Origin: Deltaproteobacteria bacterium RIFCSPHIGHO2_02_FULL_40_11
GTDB lineage: Bacteria; Bdellovibrionota; JACOXK01; 2-02-FULL-40-11
NCBI GenBank assembly: GCA_001798105.1
Contig: MGRI01000049.1
Location: 1 to 12,348 of the forward strand
Direction: 5' to 3'
DNA: 12,348 bases
Of the stretch, positions 1 to 6,692 are shown piece by piece; the stretch's first letter is position 1; every line of letters starts with the position of its first letter. A model generated the notes under the pieces. That model was not told the DNA's origin and did no database searches. It saw nothing but the letters and a program-made list of their open reading frames with translations. A program made the translations under genes and the position numbers.

Positions 1-384
1 TTACATCAAAACCAACGCATTGAACTTCCCTCTGAAGAACACTTTGATCTACTACTTAAAAAAACAAAACAAAACCTAGGGATGGGCGTAAACATATCCA
101 GAAAGCAGCCTTCTTGGTTTCAAGTGATTGTCGAACTTTTTCAAGTGCCCAGTTTTGCCGTAGCCTTTGCAACCATTGTACTTGTGATTACGCTCACGGT
201 TACAACGATTGGAGACTTTAATATCTTCCAAAAAGAAAATGTGTACAGCACACTTTCTAAAGAACTAACTTCAAAAACAGCTCCTTTAATTTTACAACAT
301 GAGGAAACAGATTTCATGATTGAAGAACTGGAGCAAATGGATGGCAATGACCTCCTGGTTATTTTAAAAGGAATTGAGGTTTAA
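1..384 (+). CDS. Partial single-pass membrane protein, possibly an anti-sigma factor (3' part)
   Basis: The reading frame is open from base 1 without a stop, so the gene begins outside the window. The ATG at 82 is probably internal, because the codons before it read as normal protein (about 27 residues, including SEEHFDLLLKK). The visible part has a polar N-terminal stretch, one hydrophobic segment (SFAVAFATIVLVITLTV) and a polar acidic C-terminal tail of about 60 residues ending in LLVILKGIEV. That topology, with a cytoplasmic N-terminus, one TM and a short periplasmic tail, is usual for membrane anti-sigma factors. The next gene starts 2 bases after this stop and encodes a small periplasmic helical protein, a common arrangement in ECF sigma operons. 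No family signature is recognised. The anti-sigma call is inference from topology and neighbourhood; another small membrane protein is possible. Confidence 0.55.
   Translation, partial: LHQNQRIELPSEEHFDLLLKKTKQNLGMGVNISRKQPSWFQVIVELFQVPSFAVAFATIVLVITLTVTTIGDFNIFQKENVYSTLSKELTSKTAPLILQHEETDFMIEELEQMDGNDLLVILKGIEV
376..379 (+). promoter_or_regulatory. Ribosome binding site deciding the start at 386
   Basis: GAGG lies six bases before the ATG at 386, inside the last codons of the upstream gene. It favours this ATG over the in-frame TTG at 374. Confidence 0.5.
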
Positions 385-385
385 G

Positions 386-886
386 ATGAAAAACATGAAA
401 CTTTTACTGACACTGATCGTACTGGGGCTCACACTGAACATATCTTTTGCAGACCACAAAGAACATAGACTCACCCAAATTCAAGTACGATTAGACCAAG
501 TATTTCAAAAAAATCTGATTAAAACGCTTAGCCTCACAGGAGAAAAAAAAGAGCATGTGCTTAAAATTTTAAAAGATTGCAGCAAACGAAAAGCCCTTCT
601 CATTGATAACCTCTGGCATATTCGCCACAAACTCAAAGATTTGGAACAAAAGAAAAATGTCGAAGATACGAAGCTAGCCGATATCTTACAAAAAATGAAA
701 CAGGTTCAAAAAGAGATTGAGCACTGTGACGACACAGCCTTAAACCAACTTAAAAAAGTACTTTCTGAAAAAGAAATTGCAACCTATATCGTCTTAAAAC
801 ACAAAACCATGCACCAACTCAAACAAGAAGTCCGAAAGCGCCTCAAAGACAAAGACAATACGCATAAATATGAGCCTGTGTTTTAG
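386..886 (+). CDS. Small exported helical protein, Spy/CpxP or metal-sensor-like
   Basis: About 166 residues. It starts with a good signal peptide (MKNMKLLLTLIVLGLTLNISFA, probable cleavage after SFA). The mature part is almost entirely charged amphipathic helix, with heptad-like runs such as LADILQKMKQVQKEIEH. Two cysteines (in KDCSKRK and IEHCDD) are present. Size, export and all-helical character resemble periplasmic LTXXQ/Spy-CpxP or CnrX-like heavy-metal sensor proteins, but I cannot see a clear LTxxQ pair, so the family is not proven. The start ATG is preceded by GAGG; a longer form starting at TTG 374 is less likely. It lies 2 bases after the upstream membrane-protein gene and is almost certainly cotranscribed with it. 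If that protein is an anti-sigma factor, this one may sense or buffer envelope or metal stress for it (inference). Confidence 0.6.
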   Translation: MKNMKLLLTLIVLGLTLNISFADHKEHRLTQIQVRLDQVFQKNLIKTLSLTGEKKEHVLKILKDCSKRKALLIDNLWHIRHKLKDLEQKKNVEDTKLADILQKMKQVQKEIEHCDDTALNQLKKVLSEKEIATYIVLKHKTMHQLKQEVRKRLKDKDNTHKYEPVF

Positions 887-954
887 ATCGTAAGAGTCTC
901 GCGCAAGAAACGCTGGCCAACCCCGCTTCAAAAGTGCTAAAAAACACTTGTCTC

Positions 955-2445
955 ATGCGCATGCTAAACTCAAAATACTGGATTCTTACTTTTATTTTCC
1001 TACTCCTACTTTTTCGATTATTCCCCATTTTTCTGCCCGCTTGGCAAACCAAAGAAACTTATCAAATCGATATGAGCCGATCGATTGCACATGAAAACCT
1101 AAAATTTTTTAAACAAAATGTTTCATTCATTCAAGATTTTAAAAATAACGTATTTCTAAGCTCACCTCCCCGACCCTGGACCGAAGACTTCCCACTCTTT
1201 AATTTTTTTGCAGCCATCGTTATGAAGGTATTTCAAACTGAAAGCTTGCTCACAGGACGGTTTTTAAGTTTAGCTTTTTTTATTTTGGGCACATTCTTTT
1301 TATATGGATTTACAAAAAGACGGTATTCAAAAGACATCGCACTTTGGGCTACTTTTTTTTGGAGCGTTTCTCCCATTACAATGAATTACTCCATTTATTT
1401 TATGGCGGAATCTGCCATGGTTTCGAGTTTTTTAGGGGTTTTATATTTTTTACAAAAATATCTAGATACCAATCAAAAGAAATTTTTTGCCCTTTCGATT
1501 TTCTTTGGCATGCTTGTCCCTGCTTTTCGCTACTATGGGGCACTGCTTTGGATTCCTTTGCTTTTATGGTTCTTACAAGAAAGGAGCTGGGAGTTTCAGA
1601 AAAAAACATGGCTTGAAATCACATTGCTTTGTGGCATCCCGGCACTTATTCCTGCCTTTTGGCTCGGCTACACACTGATTGCCATTGATAACCCCATCCA
1701 CGCCCAGTGGCATTGGGGAAATTGGACCCATTTTTTACTTTCAAGTTTTGAATATTATGATCGCATGTTTCAAAGAATTTCGAAATACAGTATTACATAT
1801 CTTGGTTTTATCTTTTTAATTGTGGGTACTGTCATTCGAAGAAAAGATGCCCTTTTGATGGGAGGAATTTTTATGATGCTTCTTTCCATGGGAATTTTTA
1901 CAGAGGGGCATGACATTAACCCGTATTATCAATTTAAGTTTATTCCGTTTTTATCTATTCTAGCTTCGGTGGGTCTGGTCGCTGGGGTCAGATGGGGGGC
2001 TGCCCTCCGTCTGACTCCGATGCTGCCCCCAGTCCTTTTAGTGCTCCTCACATTTTTAGCTTTTCGACAAACCTATAAAGAATTGCGCTATGACAGTTCT
2101 GGTATGGTTTTAGGCCATGCGCTAAAAACGCATACAAATCCAAAAGATCGAGTTCTTGTTGTCCAAGACATCCCCGATCCGGGAGCTTTTGTTTATGGCG
2201 ATCGAAGCGGCTGGCTTCAAGACATTTGGCAATTTAATCCAAACGAAGTCCCCGATTTTATAGATGTCATTGCCCTTCGGCTTTCTGTAGATCATCTAAA
2301 AAAGTTCGAAGAAAAACTTTCTACGTATTCCTTTCAATGGAGAATTCAAGCCCCTTTGGGGCGGCATCAAAAGTGTGGAATGATTGATTTCTTTTTTGAA
2401 AAATGTCCACGCACGGAATACGTACTTGCTATTACGAAAAAATAA
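955..2445 (+). CDS. GT39 (PMT_2/ArnT-like) membrane glycosyltransferase
   Basis: About 496 residues, strongly hydrophobic, with roughly ten or more membrane segments. After the first TM comes a large loop with the family-like motif WTEDFPLFNFFAAIVMKVF, matching the E-F-P-L...A pattern of dolichyl-phosphate-mannose-type (PMT_2) transferases. The TGRFLSLAFF segment follows, then further TMs and a soluble C-terminal part of about 110 residues. Such enzymes move a sugar from a polyprenyl-phosphate donor to lipid, glycan or protein on the outer face of the inner membrane; donor and acceptor cannot be read here. The start is uncertain. GTG 934, ATG 955 and ATG 961 are in frame and none has a clear Shine-Dalgarno; 955 or 961 gives a normal short n-region. 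The gene overlaps the convergent tyrS by 14 bases. A GC-rich perfect hairpin sits inside it at 1983-2019. Confidence 0.8.
   Translation: MRMLNSKYWILTFIFLLLLFRLFPIFLPAWQTKETYQIDMSRSIAHENLKFFKQNVSFIQDFKNNVFLSSPPRPWTEDFPLFNFFAAIVMKVFQTESLLTGRFLSLAFFILGTFFLYGFTKRRYSKDIALWATFFWSVSPITMNYSIYFMAESAMVSSFLGVLYFLQKYLDTNQKKFFALSIFFGMLVPAFRYYGALLWIPLLLWFLQERSWEFQKKTWLEITLLCGIPALIPAFWLGYTLIAIDNPIHAQWHWGNWTHFLLSSFEYYDRMFQRISKYSITYLGFIFLIVGTVIRRKDALLMGGIFMMLLSMGIFTEGHDINPYYQFKFIPFLSILASVGLVAGVRWGAALRLTPMLPPVLLVLLTFLAFRQTYKELRYDSSGMVLGHALKTHTNPKDRVLVVQDIPDPGAFVYGDRSGWLQDIWQFNPNEVPDFIDVIALRLSVDHLKKFEEKLSTYSFQWRIQAPLGRHQKCGMIDFFFEKCPRTEYVLAITKK
1983..2019. repeat. GC-rich 17-bp stem hairpin inside the glycosyltransferase gene
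   Basis: Bases 1983-1999 pair with 2003-2019 around a CTG loop. The stem is 17 bp with four G-T wobbles and no mismatches, and it is far richer in G+C than the surrounding coding DNA. The in-frame translation is GVRWGAALRLTP, between hydrophobic segments. CTGGGG at 1982-1987 can also pair with CCCCAG further on. It may be an inserted palindromic element or a chance structure in coding sequence. Confidence 0.6.
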
Positions 2446-3634
2446 CTTTTTTAAACTTTCTTTTCCCGACTTTTAAAATATATTCACCCTTGGATTTGAT
2501 TTCGAAAGAGAGATCTTCTATTTTCTTTTGATTCAAAGAGACTCCTCCTTGTTTCATCATTCGCTTGGCTTCGCCATTTGAGGCGACAAGCCTTAGATCC
2601 ACAAGAAGTTTCATTAAAGAAATGGGCAATGCTTTGGAAGACACTTTTTCTTCTTCCATTTCATCGGGGAGGGCTTTCTTTTGAAAAAGGGCTTCAAATT
2701 GCGTTTTGGCAATTTGGGCTTCTTTTTTGCCGTGGAACCTTTCAACAATTTCAAGTGCCAAATCTACTTTGGCGTCTTTTGGATTTAATTTTCCATCTGC
2801 TGCTTGAGCTTGTTTTTCTTCCAAGTCTTTGGCTGAAATTTTACTTAAAAGCTCAGTGTACTTCCACATCATTTCATCTGAAACGCTCATGATTTTTCCA
2901 AACATTTCTTTTGGAGATTCTGTAATGCCAATGGCATTGTTCAAAGACTTACTCATTTTTTGAATACCATCTGTCCCCTCTAAAAGTGGCGTTGTTAAAA
3001 TGACTTGTGGATCTTGGCCAGCATCTTTTTGAAGCTGTCTACCCACCAATAAATTAAACAATTGATCCGTGCCCCCAAGCTCCACATCAGACTTTACCAT
3101 GACAGAATCATAGCCTTGCATCAGCGGATATAAAAATTCATGAATCGCAATCGATTGCCCGGATTTAAATCTTTTTGAAAAATCGTCCCGTTCAAGCATT
3201 CTGGCAACGGTCATTTTAGAAGCTAATTTGATGACATCTACAAAAGCCAATTTCGTAAACCATTCCCCATTATAACGAATTTCAGCTGCATCCATCTTTA
3301 AAATCTTTTGCACTTGATTGAAATATGTTTTGGCATTGTCTGTGACTTCCGCCAAAGTAAGCTGTGGACGCGTGGCTTGTTTTCCGGAAGGATCTCCCAC
3401 CAAAGCCGTATAGTCTCCAATAATTAATACGGCTTGATGCCCCAAATCTTGAAATTGCCGTAATTTTTGAAGCACCACGGTGTGTCCCAAATGAATATCT
3501 TTAGAAGAAGGATCCACCCCAAGCTTGACACGTAACTTTTTTTTCTTGGAAAGCTTATTGAAAAGTTCTGCTTCACTGACCAGATCTACCGTACCTCGTA
3601 AAACTTCCTGAAGCTGCTCTTTAGGCGTTCGCAT
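2432..3634 (-). CDS. tyrS: Tyrosyl-tRNA synthetase
   Basis: A class I aminoacyl-tRNA synthetase that joins tyrosine to tRNA-Tyr in the cytoplasm. About 400 residues, normal for the family. The Rossmann domain has the HIGH-type signature HLGH at about 48-51 and the KMSKS loop exactly as KMSKS at about 226-230. Also visible are the tyrosine-pocket segments GDYTALVGDPSG (about 73-84) and MQGYDS (about 172-177). The C-terminal 65 or so residues (LMKLLVDLRLVASNGEAKRM...GGVSLN...) form an S4 RNA-binding domain. The sequence type is the TyrZ-like branch rather than classical E. coli TyrS (inference). ATG 3634 is preferred to TTG 3637. The start overlaps the end of the ymdB-like gene by 14 bases, so it is the last gene of the zapA operon. 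Its stop overlaps the convergent glycosyltransferase gene by 14 bases, leaving no room for a separate terminator. Confidence 0.97.
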   Translation of the reverse strand: MRTPKEQLQEVLRGTVDLVSEAELFNKLSKKKKLRVKLGVDPSSKDIHLGHTVVLQKLRQFQDLGHQAVLIIGDYTALVGDPSGKQATRPQLTLAEVTDNAKTYFNQVQKILKMDAAEIRYNGEWFTKLAFVDVIKLASKMTVARMLERDDFSKRFKSGQSIAIHEFLYPLMQGYDSVMVKSDVELGGTDQLFNLLVGRQLQKDAGQDPQVILTTPLLEGTDGIQKMSKSLNNAIGITESPKEMFGKIMSVSDEMMWKYTELLSKISAKDLEEKQAQAADGKLNPKDAKVDLALEIVERFHGKKEAQIAKTQFEALFQKKALPDEMEEEKVSSKALPISLMKLLVDLRLVASNGEAKRMMKQGGVSLNQKKIEDLSFEIKSKGEYILKVGKRKFKKVIFS

Positions 3635-4421
3635 CAATGCTGACTCTTTCTATTCTTTCTGTTTTTGCGGTTGTTTCATTGATATCCATCACAACACCCT
3701 GTAATTTAACATCTCCGCTCGCAACCTCATATTTTTTAGGCATGCGGGTTAAAAATTTTTCGATGACTTCTTGATACGCCATCCCAATGACAGAATCATG
3801 TGGACCGGTCATGCCAGCATCTGTTAAAAACCCCGTGCCATTTTTTAAAACCTGCTCATCTGCCGTTTGCACGTGTGTGTGCGTTCCAATAATAGCACTA
3901 ATTCTTCCATCTAAGTAAAGTGCCATGGCCTTTTTTTCTGCCGTTGTTTCTGCATGAAAATCGACAAATACTATTTTTGTTTCTTTATGAAGTTCTTCTA
4001 AAAGAAGATCTGCTTTTTGAAAAGGGCAATCGTATGAATCCATAAAGACACGCCCCATTAAATTTAAAATGCCGACTTTTACGCCCGTTTTGGTTTCAAA
4101 CACCAAATGGCCCCGACCGGGAACATGAAACCGACCCGATTGCGGATAGTTGGCTGGCCTTAAAAGAAATTCTTCAGAATCATACAAATGAATACCTTCT
4201 TTTTTGTCCCAAGCATGGTTTCCAGAGGTTAAGACATCAATTCGAGCATCAAATAAATCTTTGAGAACCGATTTTGTAATGCCCTTCCCACTTGCCGCGT
4301 TTTCACTATTGGCAATAACCAAATCTATTTTTTCTTTTTTAATAAGCTTTGGAACAATGTTGAGTGCCGCCTGACGGCCTGGCTTTCCAACAATGTCTCC
4401 AATAAATAAGATGCGTATCAT
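3621..4421 (-). CDS. ymdB: YmdB-family metallophosphoesterase (TIGR00282)
   Basis: 266 residues, full length for the TIGR00282/YmdB family of cytoplasmic dinuclear-metal phosphodiesterases; the Bacillus member hydrolyses 2',3'-cyclic nucleotides. Metal-ligand motifs are in order: GDIVGKPGR (D9), NSENAASGKG (E40, N41), SGNHAWD (N68, H69), DFHAETTAEK (D154, H156, E158) and GTHTHVQTAD (H181, H183). The late TDAGMTGPHDSVIG segment is also characteristic. The start ATG overlaps the stop of the cyclo-ligase gene as ATGA, and the 3' end overlaps tyrS, so translation is likely coupled. In many bacteria this gene follows RNase Y (rny); rny is absent from this cluster. Family assignment is firm; the substrate in this organism is inference. 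Confidence 0.93.
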   Translation of the reverse strand: MIRILFIGDIVGKPGRQAALNIVPKLIKKEKIDLVIANSENAASGKGITKSVLKDLFDARIDVLTSGNHAWDKKEGIHLYDSEEFLLRPANYPQSGRFHVPGRGHLVFETKTGVKVGILNLMGRVFMDSYDCPFQKADLLLEELHKETKIVFVDFHAETTAEKKAMALYLDGRISAIIGTHTHVQTADEQVLKNGTGFLTDAGMTGPHDSVIGMAYQEVIEKFLTRMPKKYEVASGDVKLQGVVMDINETTAKTERIERVSIDANA

Positions 4422-4975
4422 GAAAATATCCTTTGCACGGGTATATCTTCTACCCCATGCGGGACATGACTTACAATCTGAAAATCATATGCCAACCCAA
4501 TGGTTTTGATATGGGCTTCCTGAGAGAGCGTTCGATCATAATACCCCTTCCCATACCCCAAGCGATTCCCCAAGCGGTCGAATGCAATCCCAGGAACAAA
4601 AAGGATATCGATCTTTTGAAAATCTACGTTTGGATGTCCTTGGACAGGTTCTAAGATACCATAAGCCCCCACCACGAGCGTTGTAAGATCTAAAACTTCA
4701 CAAAATAAAAGTTTTTTGATTGCCTGATCTATCCTGGGATACAAAGGTTGGATATTGTGGTGCACACAAAAGGCGTGGATTTCTATTGTTTCAACTTCAT
4801 TTTGAATGGGAAGATAAAGGCCTACATACTTAAGATTAGAAACCGTTTTTAGAAATTCAATGGCCTGCTTTTGAATTTCTAAACTCAATGCTTGAATTTC
4901 TGGATGCGAAAGCTTTTTCCGAATGCTTAAAAGTTGCTGCCGAAGCGCTTCTTTTTTATGTTGAAGGCTGGGCAT
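4418..4975 (-). CDS. 5-formyltetrahydrofolate cyclo-ligase
   Basis: About 185 residues. It catalyses the ATP-dependent conversion of 5-formyl-THF to 5,10-methenyl-THF in the cytoplasm, recycling a folate storage form (family knowledge; genes are called fau, ygfA or MTHFS). The basic N-terminal helix carries KKEALRQQLLSIRKKLS. YVGLYLPIQNEVET (about 50-63) supplies the conserved substrate-side glutamate. The diagnostic motif VPGIAFDRLGNRLGYGKGYYDR spans about 127-148, and the tail DIPVQRIFS is typical. ATG 4975 is preferred to TTG 4978. The gene overlaps zapA upstream by 20 bases and ymdB downstream by 4. In many bacteria zapA and this gene flank 6S RNA; the overlap leaves no space for ssrS here. 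Confidence 0.95.
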   Translation of the reverse strand: MPSLQHKKEALRQQLLSIRKKLSHPEIQALSLEIQKQAIEFLKTVSNLKYVGLYLPIQNEVETIEIHAFCVHHNIQPLYPRIDQAIKKLLFCEVLDLTTLVVGAYGILEPVQGHPNVDFQKIDILFVPGIAFDRLGNRLGYGKGYYDRTLSQEAHIKTIGLAYDFQIVSHVPHGVEDIPVQRIFS

Positions 4976-5240
4976 CAATCATTTGAAGAATGTTTTTGGC
5001 ACGATGAATTACTTTTTCTTTATAGGCTTGAACCTCATTTTCTGACTGAAAAAGTTCATCTGTAATATTGAGTAATGTTAAAATCGCCACATGGTGTCCG
5101 GTTAAAGCCTTTGAATTTTTATGCAGTTCTTTCATTTTAGAAGTGACATAATTTACAATTTTATCTACATAGGGTTTGGGTTGGGTGCTTTTAATATTAA
5201 ACTTTTGTCCTAAAATTTCGACTTCATAAGTATGCTTCAT
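4956..5240 (-). CDS. zapA: Cell division protein ZapA
   Basis: 94 residues from ATG 5240, normal for ZapA, the small dimer/tetramer-forming protein that promotes FtsZ bundling at the division ring. The N-terminal head begins KHTYEVEILGQKFNIKS. The helix contains VDKIVNYVTSKMKELHKN, followed by the family core HHVAILTLLNITDELFQ and a C-terminal coiled-coil helix. The start is fixed by AGGAGA five bases upstream; the longer frame beginning at 5273 lacks this and is rejected. It is the first gene of a four-gene overlapping operon and is transcribed from the region at 5241-5303. FtsZ-ring function is inferred from the family. Confidence 0.88.
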   Translation of the reverse strand: MKHTYEVEILGQKFNIKSTQPKPYVDKIVNYVTSKMKELHKNSKALTGHHVAILTLLNITDELFQSENEVQAYKEKVIHRAKNILQMIDAQPST

Positions 5241-5244
5241 ACGG

Positions 5245-5250
5245 TCTCCT
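5245..5250 (-). promoter_or_regulatory. Strong Shine-Dalgarno for zapA
   Basis: AGGAGA on the minus strand, a near-perfect anti-16S match. It selects ATG 5240 over the upstream in-frame start at 5273. Confidence 0.8.
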
Positions 5251-5273
5251 AAAAATGACTGCTTTATACGCAT

Positions 5274-5303
5274 ACTTTAGCGAGAGGACTCTATTGCTGT
5301 CAA
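5274..5303 (-). promoter_or_regulatory. Putative sigma70 promoter of the zapA operon
   Basis: On the minus strand, TTGACA (5303-5298) is followed after 18 bases by TAAAGT (5279-5274), leaving an untranslated leader of roughly 25-30 bases before zapA. The -35 box lies partly in the left arm of the inverted repeat at 5300-5340. Confidence 0.5.
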
Positions 5304-5340
5304 CACATTCTCCATTTCCCTACTTATTGAAATGTGTTGA
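5300..5340. promoter_or_regulatory. 10-bp inverted repeat in the divergent zapA / DUF3047 promoter region
   Basis: TCAACACATT at 5300-5309 and AATGTGTTGA at 5331-5340 are perfect inverted copies separated by 21 bases. Each arm contains the TTGA of a candidate -35 box, one per direction. It may be an operator for a shared regulator or simply mirrored -35 regions; no regulator family is recognised. Confidence 0.4.
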
Positions 5341-5366
5341 TCTCGATAAAGCATTTTTGCTATCCT
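5337..5366 (+). promoter_or_regulatory. Weak candidate promoter of the DUF3047-HAMP operon
   Basis: TTGATC (5337-5342), an 18-base gap and TATCCT (5361-5366). The -10 box ends only 7 bases before the ATG at 5374 and there is no Shine-Dalgarno, so the transcript would be almost leaderless if this is real. Confidence 0.3.
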
Positions 5367-5373
5367 TTTACTG

Positions 5374-6078
5374 ATGAAAAGGTTCGTTCGTGTCATTTTA
5401 ATATTTGTAACGCTGAATATGTTTTCAGGTCAGATGGGCCATGCTGCCATTACAGACTTCTTCAAATATTTCACCTTTTCTGAAGAAGGCGTCATGAAGA
5501 TTTGGAAAGAAAAACTCCATAAAGGAAAAGTGGAATATAAATTGGCAAAAGCCGGAAATGAAGCCTATGTCCATGGCCACTCTAAAGCCGCAGCCAGTGG
5601 CCTTTACTATGAATTTAGTGAAAAAGATCGCTATAATCCAACCCAAAGGCCCTATATTAGCTGGAAGTGGAAAGTGGATAAATTCTTAAAGAAAACAGAC
5701 GATCCCAAATTTCAAGAAGATGATTACCCGGCCAGAGTATACGTAATCTTTCCTGCCAAAGTTTTTATCTTTTCAAAATGCATTGAATACATTTGGGATA
5801 CCCCCAATTCTAAACATAAAGAAGGCGACAACTCCAAAAGCCCCCTTTCCAGCCGCATTCGCTTTAAAATTCTAAAAGTGGGCGAAAAAAAGGGCTGGCA
5901 ATTTGAGGAAAGAAACGTGTACCAAGACTATATGGAACTTTTTGGGGAAGAGGAAGTAGATGATCAAATTGGCGCCATTGCATTTATGAGCGATTCTGAT
6001 GATACTGGAAGTGAAAGTATTGTTTATTTTGACGAAATGAAAATTGGGTATAAAACGCCCATGACGCCTTCTCCCTAA
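5374..6078 (+). CDS. DUF3047 exported protein
   Basis: 234 residues, function unknown. A signal peptide (MKRFVRVILIFVTLNMFSGQMGHAA) indicates export to the periplasm. The mature region follows the DUF3047 pattern: LYYEF, PYISWKWKVD (about 93-102), DDYPARVYVIF (about 116-126), CIEYIW, ERNVYQDYMELFGEEE, and GAIAFMSDSDDTGSESIVYFDEM near the C-terminus. The repeated beta-strand pattern suggests a beta-sandwich fold (inference). It diverges from zapA and its stop overlaps the start of the HAMP gene as TAATG, so the two are probably cotranscribed and translationally coupled. There is no visible Shine-Dalgarno before its ATG. Family recognition is by motif pattern only. Confidence 0.8.
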   Translation: MKRFVRVILIFVTLNMFSGQMGHAAITDFFKYFTFSEEGVMKIWKEKLHKGKVEYKLAKAGNEAYVHGHSKAAASGLYYEFSEKDRYNPTQRPYISWKWKVDKFLKKTDDPKFQEDDYPARVYVIFPAKVFIFSKCIEYIWDTPNSKHKEGDNSKSPLSSRIRFKILKVGEKKGWQFEERNVYQDYMELFGEEEVDDQIGAIAFMSDSDDTGSESIVYFDEMKIGYKTPMTPSP

Positions 6079-6686
6079 TGAAATTTCGAACGAAATATCT
6101 TATCCAACCCAAATTTCAGCTTATTTTTTCTGCACTTTTGGTTTTTATTGCCCTCATCTCAGCTGCATTAGTTGGCATTGTCATTTATCAATTGATTTAC
6201 GCCAATAATCTGGTTTTTGTAAAATATAACGTCCATTTAAATCCAGAATTCATGTCTTTATTGGCAAAAGAAAAAAAAGTGATTCTTGCAGCCTGGGTTT
6301 TATCTTTCTTAAGCGTTGCACTTATTTTATTGGTGGCTGGCATATTTCTGTCCCATAAAATGGCAGGGCCCCTTTATGCCTTAACCCGTGAAATGGGGAA
6401 ACTCAAAATGGGGAATCTCAACGCCTATTTGAAACTTCGAAAAAGAGACGAATTTAATCAATTAAAAGCCCCTTTTAACCAATGGGTTGATGCGCTCCGA
6501 AAAATGACCATTAACGATATTGAAAAAATTGATCTTATCAAAAAGGACCTAGATGAACTGATTCGAAAAATGAGAGAACAAAACCTAGATACGCAAGAAA
6601 TTTCAAAAATTGAAGCCCTGCTTACCTCTCTCGACACACTCAGAGAAAAAAAAGAAGCACAGTTGGCTGGAAATGTCAGCACATAA
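6078..6686 (+). CDS. Stand-alone two-TM HAMP-domain protein
   Basis: 202 residues. A short basic N-terminus with FRTKYLIQPKFQL is followed by TM1 (about 15-41), a small periplasmic loop of about 25 residues, and TM2 (about 68-91). A HAMP-like linker follows, starting FLSHKMAGPLYALTREMGKLKMGNL (about 90-114). The rest is a coiled-coil tail ending near residue 195. No kinase, methyl-accepting, cyclase or other output domain follows, so the HAMP is the whole cytoplasmic part. It is a clear paralogue of the protein encoded at 8496-9104: both share RTxYLI..FQL and FLSHxxAGPxxAL. It may act as a membrane adaptor for a partner protein or as a structural envelope protein (inference). It is coupled to the DUF3047 gene by a one-base overlap and converges on the 6693-7493 gene with a 6-base gap. 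Confidence 0.75.
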   Translation: MKFRTKYLIQPKFQLIFSALLVFIALISAALVGIVIYQLIYANNLVFVKYNVHLNPEFMSLLAKEKKVILAAWVLSFLSVALILLVAGIFLSHKMAGPLYALTREMGKLKMGNLNAYLKLRKRDEFNQLKAPFNQWVDALRKMTINDIEKIDLIKKDLDELIRKMREQNLDTQEISKIEALLTSLDTLREKKEAQLAGNVST

Positions 6687-6692
6687 ATTTTT

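Noticed and set aside
933..949. AAGTG...CACTT hairpin before the glycosyltransferase gene as a terminator of the upstream operon
   Set aside because: Only 5 bp, A/T-rich loop, and no T-tract after it.
954..963. CATGCGCATG perfect palindrome as an operator
   Set aside because: Ten bases spanning two candidate start codons; too short to separate from chance and without promoter context.
2437..2452. A6/T6 hairpin in the tyrS-glycosyltransferase overlap as a bidirectional terminator
   Set aside because: Stem has only A-T pairs and would be too weak.
2578..2892. 104-codon plus-strand frame antisense to tyrS, and similar long antisense frames elsewhere
   Set aside because: They lie opposite clear protein families and show no family pattern or ribosome binding site.
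4951..4990. 6S RNA (ssrS) between zapA and the cyclo-ligase gene
   Set aside because: The genes overlap by 20 bases, leaving no space.
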